Shown one piece after another: positions 1 to 9,169 of a stretch of 64,000 nt of DNA (its first letter is position 1; every line of letters begins with the position of its first letter). The translations under genes were made by a program, and so were the position numbers. The notes under the pieces were generated by a model, which was not told the DNA's origin, did not search any database, and saw only the letters and a list, made by a program, of their open reading frames with translations. Source of the stretch: Paenibacillus harenae DSM 16969 (GTDB taxonomy: Bacteria; Bacillota; Bacilli; Paenibacillales; Paenibacillaceae); the NCBI RefSeq assembly GCF_000422465.1, contig NZ_KE383842.1, forward strand, positions 641,845 to 705,844, read 5' to 3'.

Positions 1-2
1 TC

Positions 3-1850
3 GCTCAGGACGATCAAGGAAATTGGAGCAAAGCGGCACTTGGATTCGCACGGAGTCAAGGCGTAGAACCGGATCAGCTATACTTTCGGGAACTTGCCGG
101 CGTGGAATATGTATATGCAAACAAAAGCAGCTTGGGTACGGCAACATCCGCCATCTTGCCTGACGGCTTGCTTGGCGTTATCACATCGATGTCATTCCCG
201 AAAAATATGCGTTGGGGCAGTCACGAGCTTCGTTTCGTGCGTCCGATCCGCTGGATGGTCGCTTTGTTCGGCCAAGACATCGTTCCTTTTGAAATTACAG
301 GCGTACAAACAGGAAACGTAACTCGCGGACATCGTTTTCTCGGTCAAGAAACCGTCGTAGCCGAACCGTCGCAATATGTGGAGAAACTGCGTGAGCAGCA
401 GGTTATCGCAGACGTCAGCGAGCGCGAGCAGCTTATCCTCGCGCAGATCGACGGACTCGCGAAGGAAAAGGGCTGGGAAATCGCGGTCAAAGAGGATTTG
501 CTGGAAGAGGTCCTGTTCCTGGTCGAATACCCGAACGTGTTGTTCGGCGGCTTTGATCCGGCTTTTCTGAACATTCCGCAGGAGGTGCTGATTACTTCGA
601 TGCGCGAGCATCAAAGGTACTTTCCGGTATTGGACGGCGAAGGCAAGCTGCTTCCTTTCTTTGTAACCGTCCGCAACGGCGATAAAAGGTCCATCGAGCT
701 TGTTGCTAAAGGGAATGAGAAAGTACTGCGCGCACGCCTGTCGGACGCCAAGTTCTTCTATGAGGAGGATCATAAGCTTACGATCCAGCACGCGTTATCA
801 AAGCTTGAAAACATTGTATATCACGAGGAATTAGGATCGGTAGCCGATAAGGTTCGCCGAATTCGGGCGGCCTCGGATCTGATCGGCCAGCAGCTGCAGG
901 TCGATGAGCAGACGGCGAAGGATGTAAGCCGCTCCGCAGCTATATGCAAATTCGATCTCGTATCGCAGATGGTCTATGAATTTCCGGAGCTTCAAGGCAT
1001 AATGGGCGAGGATTACGCACGGAAAGCCGGCGAGCGCGAAAACGTGGCCAAGGCGATTAACGAGCATTATCAGCCGCGATTCTCTGGCGATCTGGCTCCG
1101 TCCGGGCTTACGGGAGCCATCGTAAGCTTGGCTGATAAAATCGATACGATTGTCGGCTGCTTCTCGATCGGAATTATTCCGACGGGCTCACAGGATCCAT
1201 ATGCGCTACGGAGGCAAGCGGCAGGAATTGTTCAGATCGTTCTGGCACATGGGCTGAAGCTGCAATTGCACGACCTCTACGACGCTGCTTTATCCGTCCA
1301 TGAGGCGAGGGGTCTGAAACGTCCATCGGAGGAAATTCGTAAGGATCTATCGGACTTCTTCGCGCTTCGCGTCAAAAACCTGCTGTCTGAGCAAGGCGTG
1401 CGTTACGATGTCGTGGATGCCGTCATGGCCGCGGGCTTCGCCGATTTACGCTCTGTCGTCGAACGCGCATCCGTTGTTCAAGCACTTGCGGCCGGTGACG
1501 ACAGGTCAGAGTTCAAGCTTACGGTTGAGCAGTTTAACCGGGTCGGCAATCTGGCTGCCAAAGCGACCGGCGCAGCGCTCGATCCCGCGCTTTTTGCTGA
1601 GCAGGTGGAGAAGGAGCTTTACGAGCAATGGCTGCAGCAGCGTCCTGTATTCTTGGCTGCGGTCGAACATGGCGATTTTACAAAGGCGGTACAATCCTTA
1701 ACTTCTTTGACTCCGTTCATTCATACGTATTTTGAGAAGGTTATGGTGATGTCGCCGGATGAAGAGGTTCGGGCAAACCGGTTGGCAACACTATCTGGAA
1801 TTGCCGCCGATATTGCGGTTATCGCAGATTTCTCGAAGCTTGTCTGGTAA
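3..1850 (+). CDS. glyS: Glycine--tRNA ligase beta subunit (5' end missing)
   Basis: Beta subunit of the tetrameric glycyl-tRNA synthetase, which charges tRNA-Gly together with the alpha subunit GlyQ (outside the window). The reading frame is already open at base 3, so the N-terminal residues of a roughly 690-residue family are cut off by the window edge. Family features include the block REHQRYFPV near position 610, the segment PSGLTGAIVSLADKIDT near 1100, and PTGSQDPYALRR near 1170 from the HD-like core. The C-terminal part resembles the anticodon-binding region. It ends 20 bases before ppsR, so the two are probably cotranscribed. Identity is clear; only the start is unseen. Confidence 0.95.
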   Translation, partial: AQDDQGNWSKAALGFARSQGVEPDQLYFRELAGVEYVYANKSSLGTATSAILPDGLLGVITSMSFPKNMRWGSHELRFVRPIRWMVALFGQDIVPFEITGVQTGNVTRGHRFLGQETVVAEPSQYVEKLREQQVIADVSEREQLILAQIDGLAKEKGWEIAVKEDLLEEVLFLVEYPNVLFGGFDPAFLNIPQEVLITSMREHQRYFPVLDGEGKLLPFFVTVRNGDKRSIELVAKGNEKVLRARLSDAKFFYEEDHKLTIQHALSKLENIVYHEELGSVADKVRRIRAASDLIGQQLQVDEQTAKDVSRSAAICKFDLVSQMVYEFPELQGIMGEDYARKAGERENVAKAINEHYQPRFSGDLAPSGLTGAIVSLADKIDTIVGCFSIGIIPTGSQDPYALRRQAAGIVQIVLAHGLKLQLHDLYDAALSVHEARGLKRPSEEIRKDLSDFFALRVKNLLSEQGVRYDVVDAVMAAGFADLRSVVERASVVQALAAGDDRSEFKLTVEQFNRVGNLAAKATGAALDPALFAEQVEKELYEQWLQQRPVFLAAVEHGDFTKAVQSLTSLTPFIHTYFEKVMVMSPDEEVRANRLATLSGIAADIAVIADFSKLVW

Positions 1851-1870
1851 TGCCGGGAGGATGATGGAGA

Positions 1871-2686
1871 ATGGCTAATGCTAATCCGGAAGTGATCGTA
1901 TACGTCGTATCCGACGCAGCGGGAGATACGGGCGAGGTTGTGGTGCGGGCGGCTATCGCGCAATTTCACCCGATCAATGCGGACATCCGGCGGTCCTCTT
2001 TCGTTACGGACGAAGCCGGTTTGCAGCGCATTACGCTTCAAGCCAAGGAGGAAAATGCAATCGTTCTTTACACGCTGGTCATTCCGCATCTTCGCGAAAG
2101 CATGCGCAAGCTGGCGGAAGCAAACGAAGTGGTCGCCATTGATTTATTAGGATCGTTTATCGAGACGCTCGAAATGCGAACCGGGCGGAAATCGCGTCAG
2201 GAGCCCGGTCTTAACCACGTGCTGGACGCCGATTACTTCCGCAAAGTGGAGGCAGTCGAATTTGCCGTCAAATATGATGATGCGAGAGATACGTCCGGTG
2301 TGCTGAAGGCCGATATCGTGCTGGTTGGAGTCTCCCGGACTTCCAAGACACCGCTGTCGATGTATCTGGCCCATCAGAAATTTAAGGTTGCCAATGTGCC
2401 GCTTGTTCCGGAGCTGAAGCCGCCCGATGAGCTGTTCAAACTGCCGAAACAGAAAGTGATCGGCCTGACGATCGGCGTGCCGTATTTGAATACGATTCGC
2501 AAAGAGCGCCTCAAGGCGCTCGGGCTTCCGAATAATGCATCCTATGCGACCCCGGACCGTATTGAGAAAGAGCTCCAATATGCCGATACCATTATGAGAC
2601 GGCTGGACTGCTTTGTCATTGACGTTTCCCATCGCGCCGTTGAAGAAACGGCCAGCTTAATTATGGAATATGTACGGAGGCCGTAA
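1871..2686 (+). CDS. ppsR: Pyruvate, phosphate dikinase regulatory protein family (PpsR/YqfL)
   Basis: A 271-residue member of the DUF299/PSRP family. These are bifunctional ADP-dependent kinase and Pi-dependent phosphorylases that switch PEP synthase or pyruvate-phosphate dikinase off and on. The family P-loop GVSRTSKTPLS is visible at about residues 153-163, and the N-terminal segment VYVVSDAAGDTGE is typical. Length matches the family. A GGAGGATGATGGAGA stretch upstream supplies the ribosome binding site for ATG 1871. It lies between glyS and yqxD, the same order as around B. subtilis yqfL. In Bacillus the homologue is associated with the CcpN regulator; no ccpN is visible here, although the region upstream of glyS is not in the window. 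Confidence 0.92.
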   Translation: MANANPEVIVYVVSDAAGDTGEVVVRAAIAQFHPINADIRRSSFVTDEAGLQRITLQAKEENAIVLYTLVIPHLRESMRKLAEANEVVAIDLLGSFIETLEMRTGRKSRQEPGLNHVLDADYFRKVEAVEFAVKYDDARDTSGVLKADIVLVGVSRTSKTPLSMYLAHQKFKVANVPLVPELKPPDELFKLPKQKVIGLTIGVPYLNTIRKERLKALGLPNNASYATPDRIEKELQYADTIMRRLDCFVIDVSHRAVEETASLIMEYVRRP

Positions 2687-2706
2687 TTGCAGGATTTTTT
2701 GATAAT

Positions 2707-2735
2707 TTGACGTATATAATAGTACAGGTTATGAA
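2707..2735 (+). promoter_or_regulatory. Candidate sigma-A promoter before yqxD
   Basis: TTGACG at 2707-2712 and TATGAA at 2730-2735 are separated by 17 bases. A start near 2742 would give a very short leader just ahead of the GGTGATC ribosome binding site. A better -10 hexamer, TATAAT at 2715-2720, has no -35 at a workable distance. Confidence 0.4.
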
Positions 2736-2759
2736 AATGAAAACGAGCGGTGATCGATT

Positions 2760-3230
2760 ATTCGGCCAGAGCAACCAACCATTGTCGTAGACGCAGACGC
2801 ATGCCCGGTTAAGACGGAAATTGGAGAAACAGCAAGACGGTTTGCAGTGCGCGTGCTGATGGTCGCCTCCCATGACCACCGGCTGGCGCCGCAGGACGGA
2901 GTAGAAGTCGTTCAAGTGGACCGCAGCAATCAATCGGTAGATTTGTATATTGTGAATCATATCGCGCGCGGCGACATCGTCATTACCCAGGACTTTGGAC
3001 TGGCCTGCATCGCGATAGGCAAAGGGGCGATCGTTCTATCCCCGCGCGGCGAGCAGTATTCGGACGAGAACATTGATTACCTGATGGAACGCAGGCACGA
3101 GCTTGCGAAAAGGCGGCGCACCGGAGGCAGAACGAGGGGGCCGAAGGCGATGAGCGGTGCGGACCGCGATCGTTTTCAACAAAAGTTGACAAAAGTTTTG
3201 CTAAACGAGCAGGAGAACCATAACGTATAG
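2760..3230 (+). CDS. yqxD: UPF0178 / YaiI-YqxD family protein, probable ATT start
   Basis: Small protein of the UPF0178 (YaiI/YqxD) family, a predicted NYN/PIN-like nuclease fold of unknown substrate. The family signature VVDADACPVK is at about residues 8-17, and RGDIVITQDFGLA and a basic C-terminal tail are also typical. The frame has a TGA at 2751 and no ATG, GTG, TTG or CTG before GTG 2832, which lies inside the conserved domain. Translation therefore most likely begins at ATT 2760 (or ATT 2757), 9 or 6 bases after the last G of the GG in GGTGATC at 2749-2755, a 7-base match to the 16S anti-Shine-Dalgarno. A frameshift from ATG 2731 is the alternative. The next gene is dnaG, as in B. subtilis. 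Confidence 0.8.
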   Translation: MRPEQPTIVVDADACPVKTEIGETARRFAVRVLMVASHDHRLAPQDGVEVVQVDRSNQSVDLYIVNHIARGDIVITQDFGLACIAIGKGAIVLSPRGEQYSDENIDYLMERRHELAKRRRTGGRTRGPKAMSGADRDRFQQKLTKVLLNEQENHNV

Positions 3231-3271
3231 CGAATATTATTTACGTGTTACTAGGATGAAGGTGATGAACG

Positions 3272-5125
3272 ATGACATACGGTAATAAAATACCGGAAGA
3301 AGTCATAGAGGCGGTTCGTAAGCATCATGACATCGTAGAGACGGTCGGGAAATACGTTCATCTCACGAAGCACGGCAAATATATGAAGGGGCTGTGTCCG
3401 TTCCACTCGGAGAAGACTCCTTCGTTTACGGTTACGCCGGAACTCCAAATTTACCATTGCTACGGCTGCGGCAAGGGCGGCAACGTGATCAGGTTTGTTG
3501 AAGAGATGGAGGGTTATTCGTTTCCCGAGGCCGTTCGCATGCTTGCAGAGGATGCAGGAATGCCCATCACTTGGGCATCGCATGAGGGCGGCAAAGACTC
3601 GCCTCACGACGCGGACCGTAAGAAGATCATCGAAGCGCATGAATTATCGATCAAGCTGTATCATCACATTTTGAACAACACGAAGCAGGGACAGGCAGCG
3701 AAGCAGTACTTGCGTGAACGCGGAATGAGCGATAAGCTGATCGATCATTTTATGCTCGGATACGCGCCTGAAGAATGGGATGTACTGGCGAGATTTTTAA
3801 CGAAACGCGGCTTTGATCTTGCCTTAATGGAGAAAGGCGGATTACTCTCGGCCAAATCGGACGGGAGCGGGTACGTGGACCGGTTTCGCAATCGCATTAT
3901 GTTTCCGATATGGGATCGAGACGGCAAAGCTACCGCGTTTGCGGGTCGCATTATAGGCGAAGGACAGCCGAAATACTTGAATACGTCGGAAACGATGCTT
4001 TTTACGAAGAGCAGGACATTGTACAACCTGCATTATGCGCGCCCAGCCATTCGCAAAAGGAAGCAAGTCGTATTGTTCGAGGGCTACATGGACGTCATTA
4101 AGTCTTGGAGCGCGGGACTAAGAAACGGTGTGGCTACCATGGGTACAGCATTGACGGAGGAACACTGCTCTATGCTTCGAAGGCAGGCGGAGGAGGTTAT
4201 TGTTTGTTATGACGGAGATGACGCCGGACAAGCAGCCGCTTACAAATCGATTCCCATTCTCGAGCGCGCAGGACTTAAGGTATTCGTGGCGATGCTTCCG
4301 AAGGGTAAGGATCCGGATGATTATATAAGCGAATACGGGCCGGAGGCATTCATGCGGGAAGCAATGGATCAGCCGGTGTCGGTAACAAAATTTAAGCTTA
4401 TATATTCAAGGAAAAACCATATACTGCTAAAAGAGGAAGGAAGAAAGAACTACCTGCTTGAAGCGGTGGAGGTTATAGCGGAGCTTGATTCTTCAACGGA
4501 ACGCGAAGTCTACCTAAAGGAATTGTCCAGGGAGTTCGATATTTCGCTTGACTCTTTGAAACAGGACTGTCACCAAAAGCGTCAGGAGCTGCAAAAAAAG
4601 AAGCCGCAAGGGGATAATAACGACAATTCGTGGAATAATGGTAGGAATGAAAAACCCCGTAGGTCCGGCCCGCCGACGCTTCGGCCTGCTTATAACAATG
4701 CGGAGCGAAGGCTGCTGCATGTCATGATGCGTGACAGGGAAGTGGCGCTAGCGGTTCATGAACGACTGGGCGATGCGTTCAACGTTGAGGATCACGCAGC
4801 GCTTGCTGCTTATTTATACGCTTATTATGCGCAAGGCTATGAGCCGGATGCCAGCCGCTTTATCGCAACGCTGCACGATGATCGACTGGAACGCGCAGCT
4901 TCCTCCATTCTGATGATGGATAGCGACTTCCCGTTCGATGATACGACAATGGACGCTTATATCCGTGATATCATAAAGGTTCCTCAGTTCCGGGAGCTTG
5001 AGCAGAGGAAAGAAGAAATGGTGCGTGCCGAGCGTGCTGGCGATGCTTTATTAGCAGCACAAATGTTGAGTGAGATTATAACCCTAGAGAGACAGCTTAA
5101 AACGAGGCAGGACGATCGTTTCTAG
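3272..5125 (+). CDS. dnaG: DNA primase
   Basis: Replicative primase that makes RNA primers at the fork. It has the N-terminal CHC2 zinc finger (C42, H45, C63 and C66 in CPFH...CYGC), then the catalytic TOPRIM fold with the glutamate block VLFEGYMDVI near residue 270 and the acidic YDGDDAGQAA near 310. A Lys/Gln/Asn-rich linker (around KKKPQGDNNDN) leads to the C-terminal helicase-binding domain. At 617 residues it is normal length. AAGGTGAT before ATG 3272 is the ribosome binding site. It is followed after 18 bases by sigA, which is the classical macromolecular-synthesis operon arrangement of Gram-positive bacteria. Confidence 0.97.
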   Translation: MTYGNKIPEEVIEAVRKHHDIVETVGKYVHLTKHGKYMKGLCPFHSEKTPSFTVTPELQIYHCYGCGKGGNVIRFVEEMEGYSFPEAVRMLAEDAGMPITWASHEGGKDSPHDADRKKIIEAHELSIKLYHHILNNTKQGQAAKQYLRERGMSDKLIDHFMLGYAPEEWDVLARFLTKRGFDLALMEKGGLLSAKSDGSGYVDRFRNRIMFPIWDRDGKATAFAGRIIGEGQPKYLNTSETMLFTKSRTLYNLHYARPAIRKRKQVVLFEGYMDVIKSWSAGLRNGVATMGTALTEEHCSMLRRQAEEVIVCYDGDDAGQAAAYKSIPILERAGLKVFVAMLPKGKDPDDYISEYGPEAFMREAMDQPVSVTKFKLIYSRKNHILLKEEGRKNYLLEAVEVIAELDSSTEREVYLKELSREFDISLDSLKQDCHQKRQELQKKKPQGDNNDNSWNNGRNEKPRRSGPPTLRPAYNNAERRLLHVMMRDREVALAVHERLGDAFNVEDHAALAAYLYAYYAQGYEPDASRFIATLHDDRLERAASSILMMDSDFPFDDTTMDAYIRDIIKVPQFRELEQRKEEMVRAERAGDALLAAQMLSEIITLERQLKTRQDDRF

Positions 5126-5143
5126 GGGGGAGGGAGTCGGAAT

Positions 5144-6274
5144 ATGGCGAATGATCAACATACTGAACTAGACACTGAACAAAAACTGGATCAAGTGAAA
5201 GATCAGCTGATCGAGCAGGGCAAGAAGAGGTCATCCTTAACGTATAAAGAAATAATGGAGAAATTGTCCCCTTTCGATCAGGATCCGGAACAGATCGATG
5301 AATTTTTCGAACAGCTCGATGATTTCGGCATTGAGGTGTTAAACGAAAACGATGAAGAAAATCCGCTTGCCGCCAGGGGAGAAGAACAAGAGCGCGAGCA
5401 GGATGACTTCAATTTCGACGATGATCTCGCTTTGCCTCCAGGCATTAAAATTAACGATCCCGTTCGAATGTACTTAAAAGAAATCGGGCGGGTTCCGCTG
5501 CTCTCCGCTGATGATGAAATTGAACTGGCACAGCGAATCGAGAACGGCGATGAAGAAGCGAAGCGGAGACTCGCGGAAGCGAACCTGCGTCTCGTTGTCA
5601 GTATTGCGAAACGTTATGTGGGTAGAGGTATGCTGTTCCTGGATTTGATTCAAGAGGGGAACATGGGACTTATTAAAGCGGTTGAGAAGTTTGACCATCA
5701 GAAGGGGTTTAAATTCAGTACGTACGCGACCTGGTGGATTCGTCAAGCGATTACGCGCGCGATTGCTGACCAAGCCCGTACGATCCGGATCCCGGTTCAT
5801 ATGGTGGAAACAATCAACAAGCTCATTCGGGTATCCCGTCAACTGCTTCAGGAGCTTGGACGCGAGCCGACCCCGGAGGAAATTGCGGCCGAGATGGAAC
5901 TTAGTACCGAGAAAGTGCGCGAGATTATGAAAATCGCACAGGAGCCGGTATCGCTTGAGACGCCGATCGGCGAAGAGGATGATTCGCATCTTGGCGATTT
6001 TATCGAGGATCAAGAAGCTCTCGCTCCGGCGGACGCGGCTGCATATGAATTACTCAAAGAACAACTCGAGGACGTGCTTGATACATTGACCGAAAGGGAA
6101 GAAAATGTGTTACGTCTCCGCTTCGGGCTTGACGACGGCCGTACAAGAACGCTCGAGGAAGTCGGCAAAGTATTTGGTGTAACCCGTGAGCGTATTCGTC
6201 AGATCGAGGCAAAGGCCCTTCGTAAGCTTCGTCATCCGAGCCGAAGCAAACGGCTTAAGGATTTCCTCGAATAA
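5144..6274 (+). CDS. sigA: RNA polymerase primary sigma factor SigA (RpoD)
   Basis: Housekeeping sigma-70 factor, 376 residues, the short form found in Bacillales. Visible in order are the N-terminal region 1.1-like segment, region 1.2 ([17 protein letters not shown]), region 2 with [16 protein letters not shown], which melts and reads the -10 element, region 3 around [11 protein letters not shown], and region 4.2 with the helix-turn-helix [21 protein letters not shown] that reads the -35. The ribosome binding site GGGGGGAGGGAG precedes ATG 5144. A strong terminator follows, closing the dnaG-sigA unit. Confidence 0.98.
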   Translation: MANDQHTELDTEQKLDQVKDQLIEQGKKRSSLTYKEIMEKLSPFDQDPEQIDEFFEQLDDFGIEVLNENDEENPLAARGEEQEREQDDFNFDDDLALPPGIKINDPVRMYLKEIGRVPLLSADDEIELAQRIENGDEEAKRRLAEANLRLVVSIAKRYVGRGMLFLDLIQEGNMGLIKAVEKFDHQKGFKFSTYATWWIRQAITRAIADQARTIRIPVHMVETINKLIRVSRQLLQELGREPTPEEIAAEMELSTEKVREIMKIAQEPVSLETPIGEEDDSHLGDFIEDQEALAPADAAAYELLKEQLEDVLDTLTEREENVLRLRFGLDDGRTRTLEEVGKVFGVTRERIRQIEAKALRKLRHPSRSKRLKDFLE

Positions 6275-6295
6275 TATGACATTTAGATAAACCAT

Positions 6296-6327
6296 GACCT
6301 TACTGCTCTTGCAGCGAGGTCTTTTTT
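6296..6327 (+). terminator. Rho-independent terminator after sigA
   Basis: GACCT at 6296-6300 pairs with AGGTC at 6317-6321, with an inner CTGC/GCAG stem closed by a TCTT loop, followed directly by six T residues. Confidence 0.85.
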
Positions 6328-6353
6328 CTAAGCTTCTGCCGCATACCTATAAT
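6325..6353 (+). promoter_or_regulatory. Weak candidate promoter for the membrane protein-trmK-yqfO unit
   Basis: A perfect TATAAT at 6348-6353 lies just before the membrane-protein gene. The hexamer 17 bases upstream, TTTCTA, is a poor -35 and overlaps the T-run of the sigA terminator. Confidence 0.4.
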
Positions 6354-6398
6354 GTACTTACCTAATTTATGCCAAGAACGAAAGGACAATGGAATGCT

Positions 6399-7235
6399 AT
6401 GAATCCGGATCGACGGCAAATCATTGTAAAGGAAATCGAGCACTGGCGGCGAAGCAAGCTGCTGCCGGATCAATATTGTGATTTTCTATTGAATCTATAT
6501 GCGGATCAGGATACCCCTCGTCGAACGGAAGAGCAGCACGGTACGGTAGGGAAAGCGATTGCCGCAGTTCAGCGTGCGACAGGCATGCAATGGCTTCTTA
6601 CATTTGGAACTTTTACCTTAATTTCCTTTGTTGTGCTTTATTTTAACGAATTTCATCCGTTATTGCAAATAGGGGTTGCAGCAGGCTCCGTTGCGGTATT
6701 TTTATGGCTTGGACAGCGGCTTCGCGGAAGAAATGAAGCTGCCGGGCTCGCGTTTACGGGCATAGGAATGTTAGTCATGCTTGGCGGCGGTTTATACATC
6801 ATGGAGCAGCATGGCTTAGATCATTGGGGCTGGAGAACGGGCTTGCTCGCGTTATGTTCCCTCTTCTGGGTTATATACGGCATTGCGGCCCGAATTCATG
6901 TCCTTCATCTATGCGGCTGGCTAACGGCCATACTTGTCTATGCCTGGCTGCTTTCGGAGTTCATGACCGATTCCAGATGGTATGAAATTCAGCTCTATTG
7001 GCTGCCGATTGCTTGTCTGTTCGGCTGGAGCAGCTGGTTCGTTCACCGTTGGTCAAAGCCGGTATCCGCCGTTCTGTTCTTGACTTGCTCGATTGTTTGG
7101 TTTATGCCTGAGCTGTATGCGATGATGTTTACGGAAGAAGTCATGTGGCTGCAGCTTCAATTGCTGGTTAAAATCGCCTTCGGCGGAGGATTGTTATTTC
7201 TAATGCGAAAACAATGGATGGTGTGGGTCGTATAA
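6399..7235 (+). CDS. Multi-pass membrane protein, DUF2157-like
   Basis: About 278 residues. A charged N-terminal region resembling the DUF2157 head (EIEHWRRSKLLPDQYCDFLL, similar to a short helical docking motif) is followed by eight or so hydrophobic segments separated by short loops, typical of an integral membrane protein. I do not recognise a function. Two in-frame starts exist, ATG 6369 and ATG 6399. The second begins at the conserved-looking head (MNPDRRQ) with a weak GGA upstream, and is preferred. The TAA stop shares a base with the ATG of trmK, so the two are translationally coupled. B. subtilis has cccA and yqfM at this spot instead. Confidence 0.65.
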   Translation: MNPDRRQIIVKEIEHWRRSKLLPDQYCDFLLNLYADQDTPRRTEEQHGTVGKAIAAVQRATGMQWLLTFGTFTLISFVVLYFNEFHPLLQIGVAAGSVAVFLWLGQRLRGRNEAAGLAFTGIGMLVMLGGGLYIMEQHGLDHWGWRTGLLALCSLFWVIYGIAARIHVLHLCGWLTAILVYAWLLSEFMTDSRWYEIQLYWLPIACLFGWSSWFVHRWSKPVSAVLFLTCSIVWFMPELYAMMFTEEVMWLQLQLLVKIAFGGGLLFLMRKQWMVWVV

Positions 7236-8017
7236 TGATTAAATTATCAAAACGTCTGCAAATGATCGCGGACTATGTGACAACCGGTCACCGGATCGCC
7301 GATATTGGCTCCGATCACGCCATGCTGCCGGTATATTTGCTGCAAATCGAGAAATGCCCGACTGCGATTGCAGGCGAGCTGAATACGGGACCGTATGAAG
7401 CGGCACGGAAGCAGGCGGCAGACGCGGGACTCAGCAGCCGGTTGACCGTACGGCAGGGCGATGGATTATCAGTTCTGCAGCCAGGTGAAACGGATACCGT
7501 TACGATCGCAGGAATGGGCGGCAGCCTGATGAAAGAAATTTTGGAATCGGGACGAAGCGCGGGAAAGCTTGAAGGGGTAAAGGAGCTTGTGCTTCAGCCG
7601 AATGTCGGAGAGGAGACGGTTCGGGAATGGCTGCTCGATCAAGGCTGGTATTTAAAAGCGGAATCCATTCTGGAGGAGGACGGGAAAATATACGAAGTAT
7701 TAAACGCCGTTAAAGCAACCGATGCAGCCGAAAGGAACGTCGAATTGTACGACGGGCGGTTTTTGCCTCTGAATCTCCCGCCGGAGACCAAGACCGGTCT
7801 GTTAAAACAAATGGGTCCGCATCTGCTGCGGAATCCGCAGCCGGCCTTACATAAGAAGTGGCGGCATGAGCTGCATAAGCTTGAGCGAATCTGCGGTCAG
7901 CTTGCCGGATCTGATTTGCCGGAATCTGCGCGTAAAAGGGAACAATTTATAGCCGAGATGATAAGGATAGAGGAGGTATTGCAATGTTTGCCCATGGTCA
8001 AACCGTCATTCAGCTGA
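7235..8017 (+). CDS. trmK: tRNA (adenine(22)-N1)-methyltransferase TrmK
   Basis: SAM-dependent enzyme that methylates N1 of A22 in the D-arm of bacterial tRNAs (YqfN/TrmK family). The SAM-binding motif I reads ADIGSDHAMLPVYL near residue 22 and is followed by the family motif VTIAGMGG. The chosen start, ATG 7235, overlaps the preceding stop (TAATG) and begins MIKLSKRL, as expected for the family. A longer start at 7214 would reach into the upstream gene. Its 3' end overlaps the start of yqfO by 34 bases, a conserved gene pairing in Bacillales. Confidence 0.92.
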   Translation: MIKLSKRLQMIADYVTTGHRIADIGSDHAMLPVYLLQIEKCPTAIAGELNTGPYEAARKQAADAGLSSRLTVRQGDGLSVLQPGETDTVTIAGMGGSLMKEILESGRSAGKLEGVKELVLQPNVGEETVREWLLDQGWYLKAESILEEDGKIYEVLNAVKATDAAERNVELYDGRFLPLNLPPETKTGLLKQMGPHLLRNPQPALHKKWRHELHKLERICGQLAGSDLPESARKREQFIAEMIRIEEVLQCLPMVKPSFS

Positions 8018-9105
8018 TGGAGCAGCTCGCTCCAAAGCATTACGCGGTTGAAAACGATAAAATCGGTCTGCAGCTTGGCACGCTGGACAAACCGGTCCAT
8101 AAAATTTTAATCGCGCTTGACGTAACGGACGACGTAATCGATGAAGCGATTGAACAAGGCGCCAACCTCATTATCGCCCATCACGCGATTATCTATCGGC
8201 CCCTAGCCAAGCTGGATACTTCAACGGCTGCAGGACAGCTGTATGAGAAGCTGATTAAGCATGACATAGCGGTATACATCTCGCACACGAATTTGGACGT
8301 GGCCGACGGCGGCATTAACGATTGGCTGGCGGACCTTGTCGGCATCGTGCCTGAAGCCCGTCAGTGCCTGGAAGAGGTGCATACGGATAAGCTGTACAAA
8401 CTGGTCGTCTATGTGCCGGAAAACCATCATGAGCAGGTGCTGGCGGCGATATGGCGCGCGGGAGCCGGGCAGATCGGAAACTATTCCAATTGCAGCTTTA
8501 ACATCAAAGGAACCGGCACTTTCGTTCCCGGATCTGGAACGGAACCTTACATCGGGGTACCTGGAAAGTTGGAGAAAGCCGATGAAATCCGTATCGAAAC
8601 CGTCGTTCCATACAGCATTCACCGCAAAACGGTACAAGCGATGCTCAAAGCCCATCCGTACGAAGAGGTCGCTTATGACCTGTACCCGGTTGATTTGAAG
8701 GGCCGTTCCTTCGGGCTGGGCCGCGCCGGCAAGCTATCGCAGCCGCTTAGCTTGGGCCAGTTAGCCGAACAGGCAAAGCGCATTTTTGACGTTCCGGCGG
8801 TTCGGGTTGTCGGACCTCTAGATCGTGTAATTCGTAAAGCAGCCGTATTGGGCGGCTCGGGAGCGAGATACGTCCGGCATGCTTTGTTTGCCGGGGCCGA
8901 TGTGCTTATAACCGGGGATATTGACTACCATACGGCGCATGACGCGCTTGCCGCCGGCATGACCATTATCGATCCCGGGCACAACATCGAGAAGGTGATG
9001 AAGCAGCGCGTGGCTGATTGGCTGAATGAACGGCTTGAAGACAGCAAGTATGAAACGACGGCTGTCGCATCCGCATTAAATACGGAACCGTTCACATTCG
9101 TATAG
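7984..9105 (+). CDS. yqfO: Nif3-like dinuclear metal protein YqfO
   Basis: Member of the Nif3/GTP cyclohydrolase I type 2 homologue family, toroidal hexamers with a two-metal site. Candidate metal ligands appear in IIAHHAIIYRPL (about residue 60), SHTNLDVADGG and the C-terminal GDIDYHTAHDAL. At 373 residues it is the long Gram-positive form carrying an inserted PII/CutA-like domain in the middle (about residues 130-230). ATG 7984 lies inside trmK and is preceded by GAGGTATTGCA. The biochemical role of the family is still debated, so no reaction is assigned. Confidence 0.92.
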   Translation: MFAHGQTVIQLMEQLAPKHYAVENDKIGLQLGTLDKPVHKILIALDVTDDVIDEAIEQGANLIIAHHAIIYRPLAKLDTSTAAGQLYEKLIKHDIAVYISHTNLDVADGGINDWLADLVGIVPEARQCLEEVHTDKLYKLVVYVPENHHEQVLAAIWRAGAGQIGNYSNCSFNIKGTGTFVPGSGTEPYIGVPGKLEKADEIRIETVVPYSIHRKTVQAMLKAHPYEEVAYDLYPVDLKGRSFGLGRAGKLSQPLSLGQLAEQAKRIFDVPAVRVVGPLDRVIRKAAVLGGSGARYVRHALFAGADVLITGDIDYHTAHDALAAGMTIIDPGHNIEKVMKQRVADWLNERLEDSKYETTAVASALNTEPFTFV

Positions 9106-9128
9106 ATGAATTGGCAACCATTACAGGG

Positions 9129-9157
9129 TTGAGCTTTTATCAAATAACGAGTATACT
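9129..9157 (+). promoter_or_regulatory. Sigma-A promoter of rnpB
   Basis: TTGAGC at 9129-9134 and TATACT at 9152-9157 are spaced by exactly 17 bases. The predicted start falls at about 9164-9170, matching the 5' end of the P1 helix of the RNA. Confidence 0.75.
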
Positions 9158-9169
9158 TAAACGTATTAA

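Noticed and set aside
2715..2720. Perfect TATAAT as -10 for yqxD
   Set aside because: No -35 at 15-19 bases: TTGATA is 10 bases away, TTGCAG 22 and TTGACG 2.
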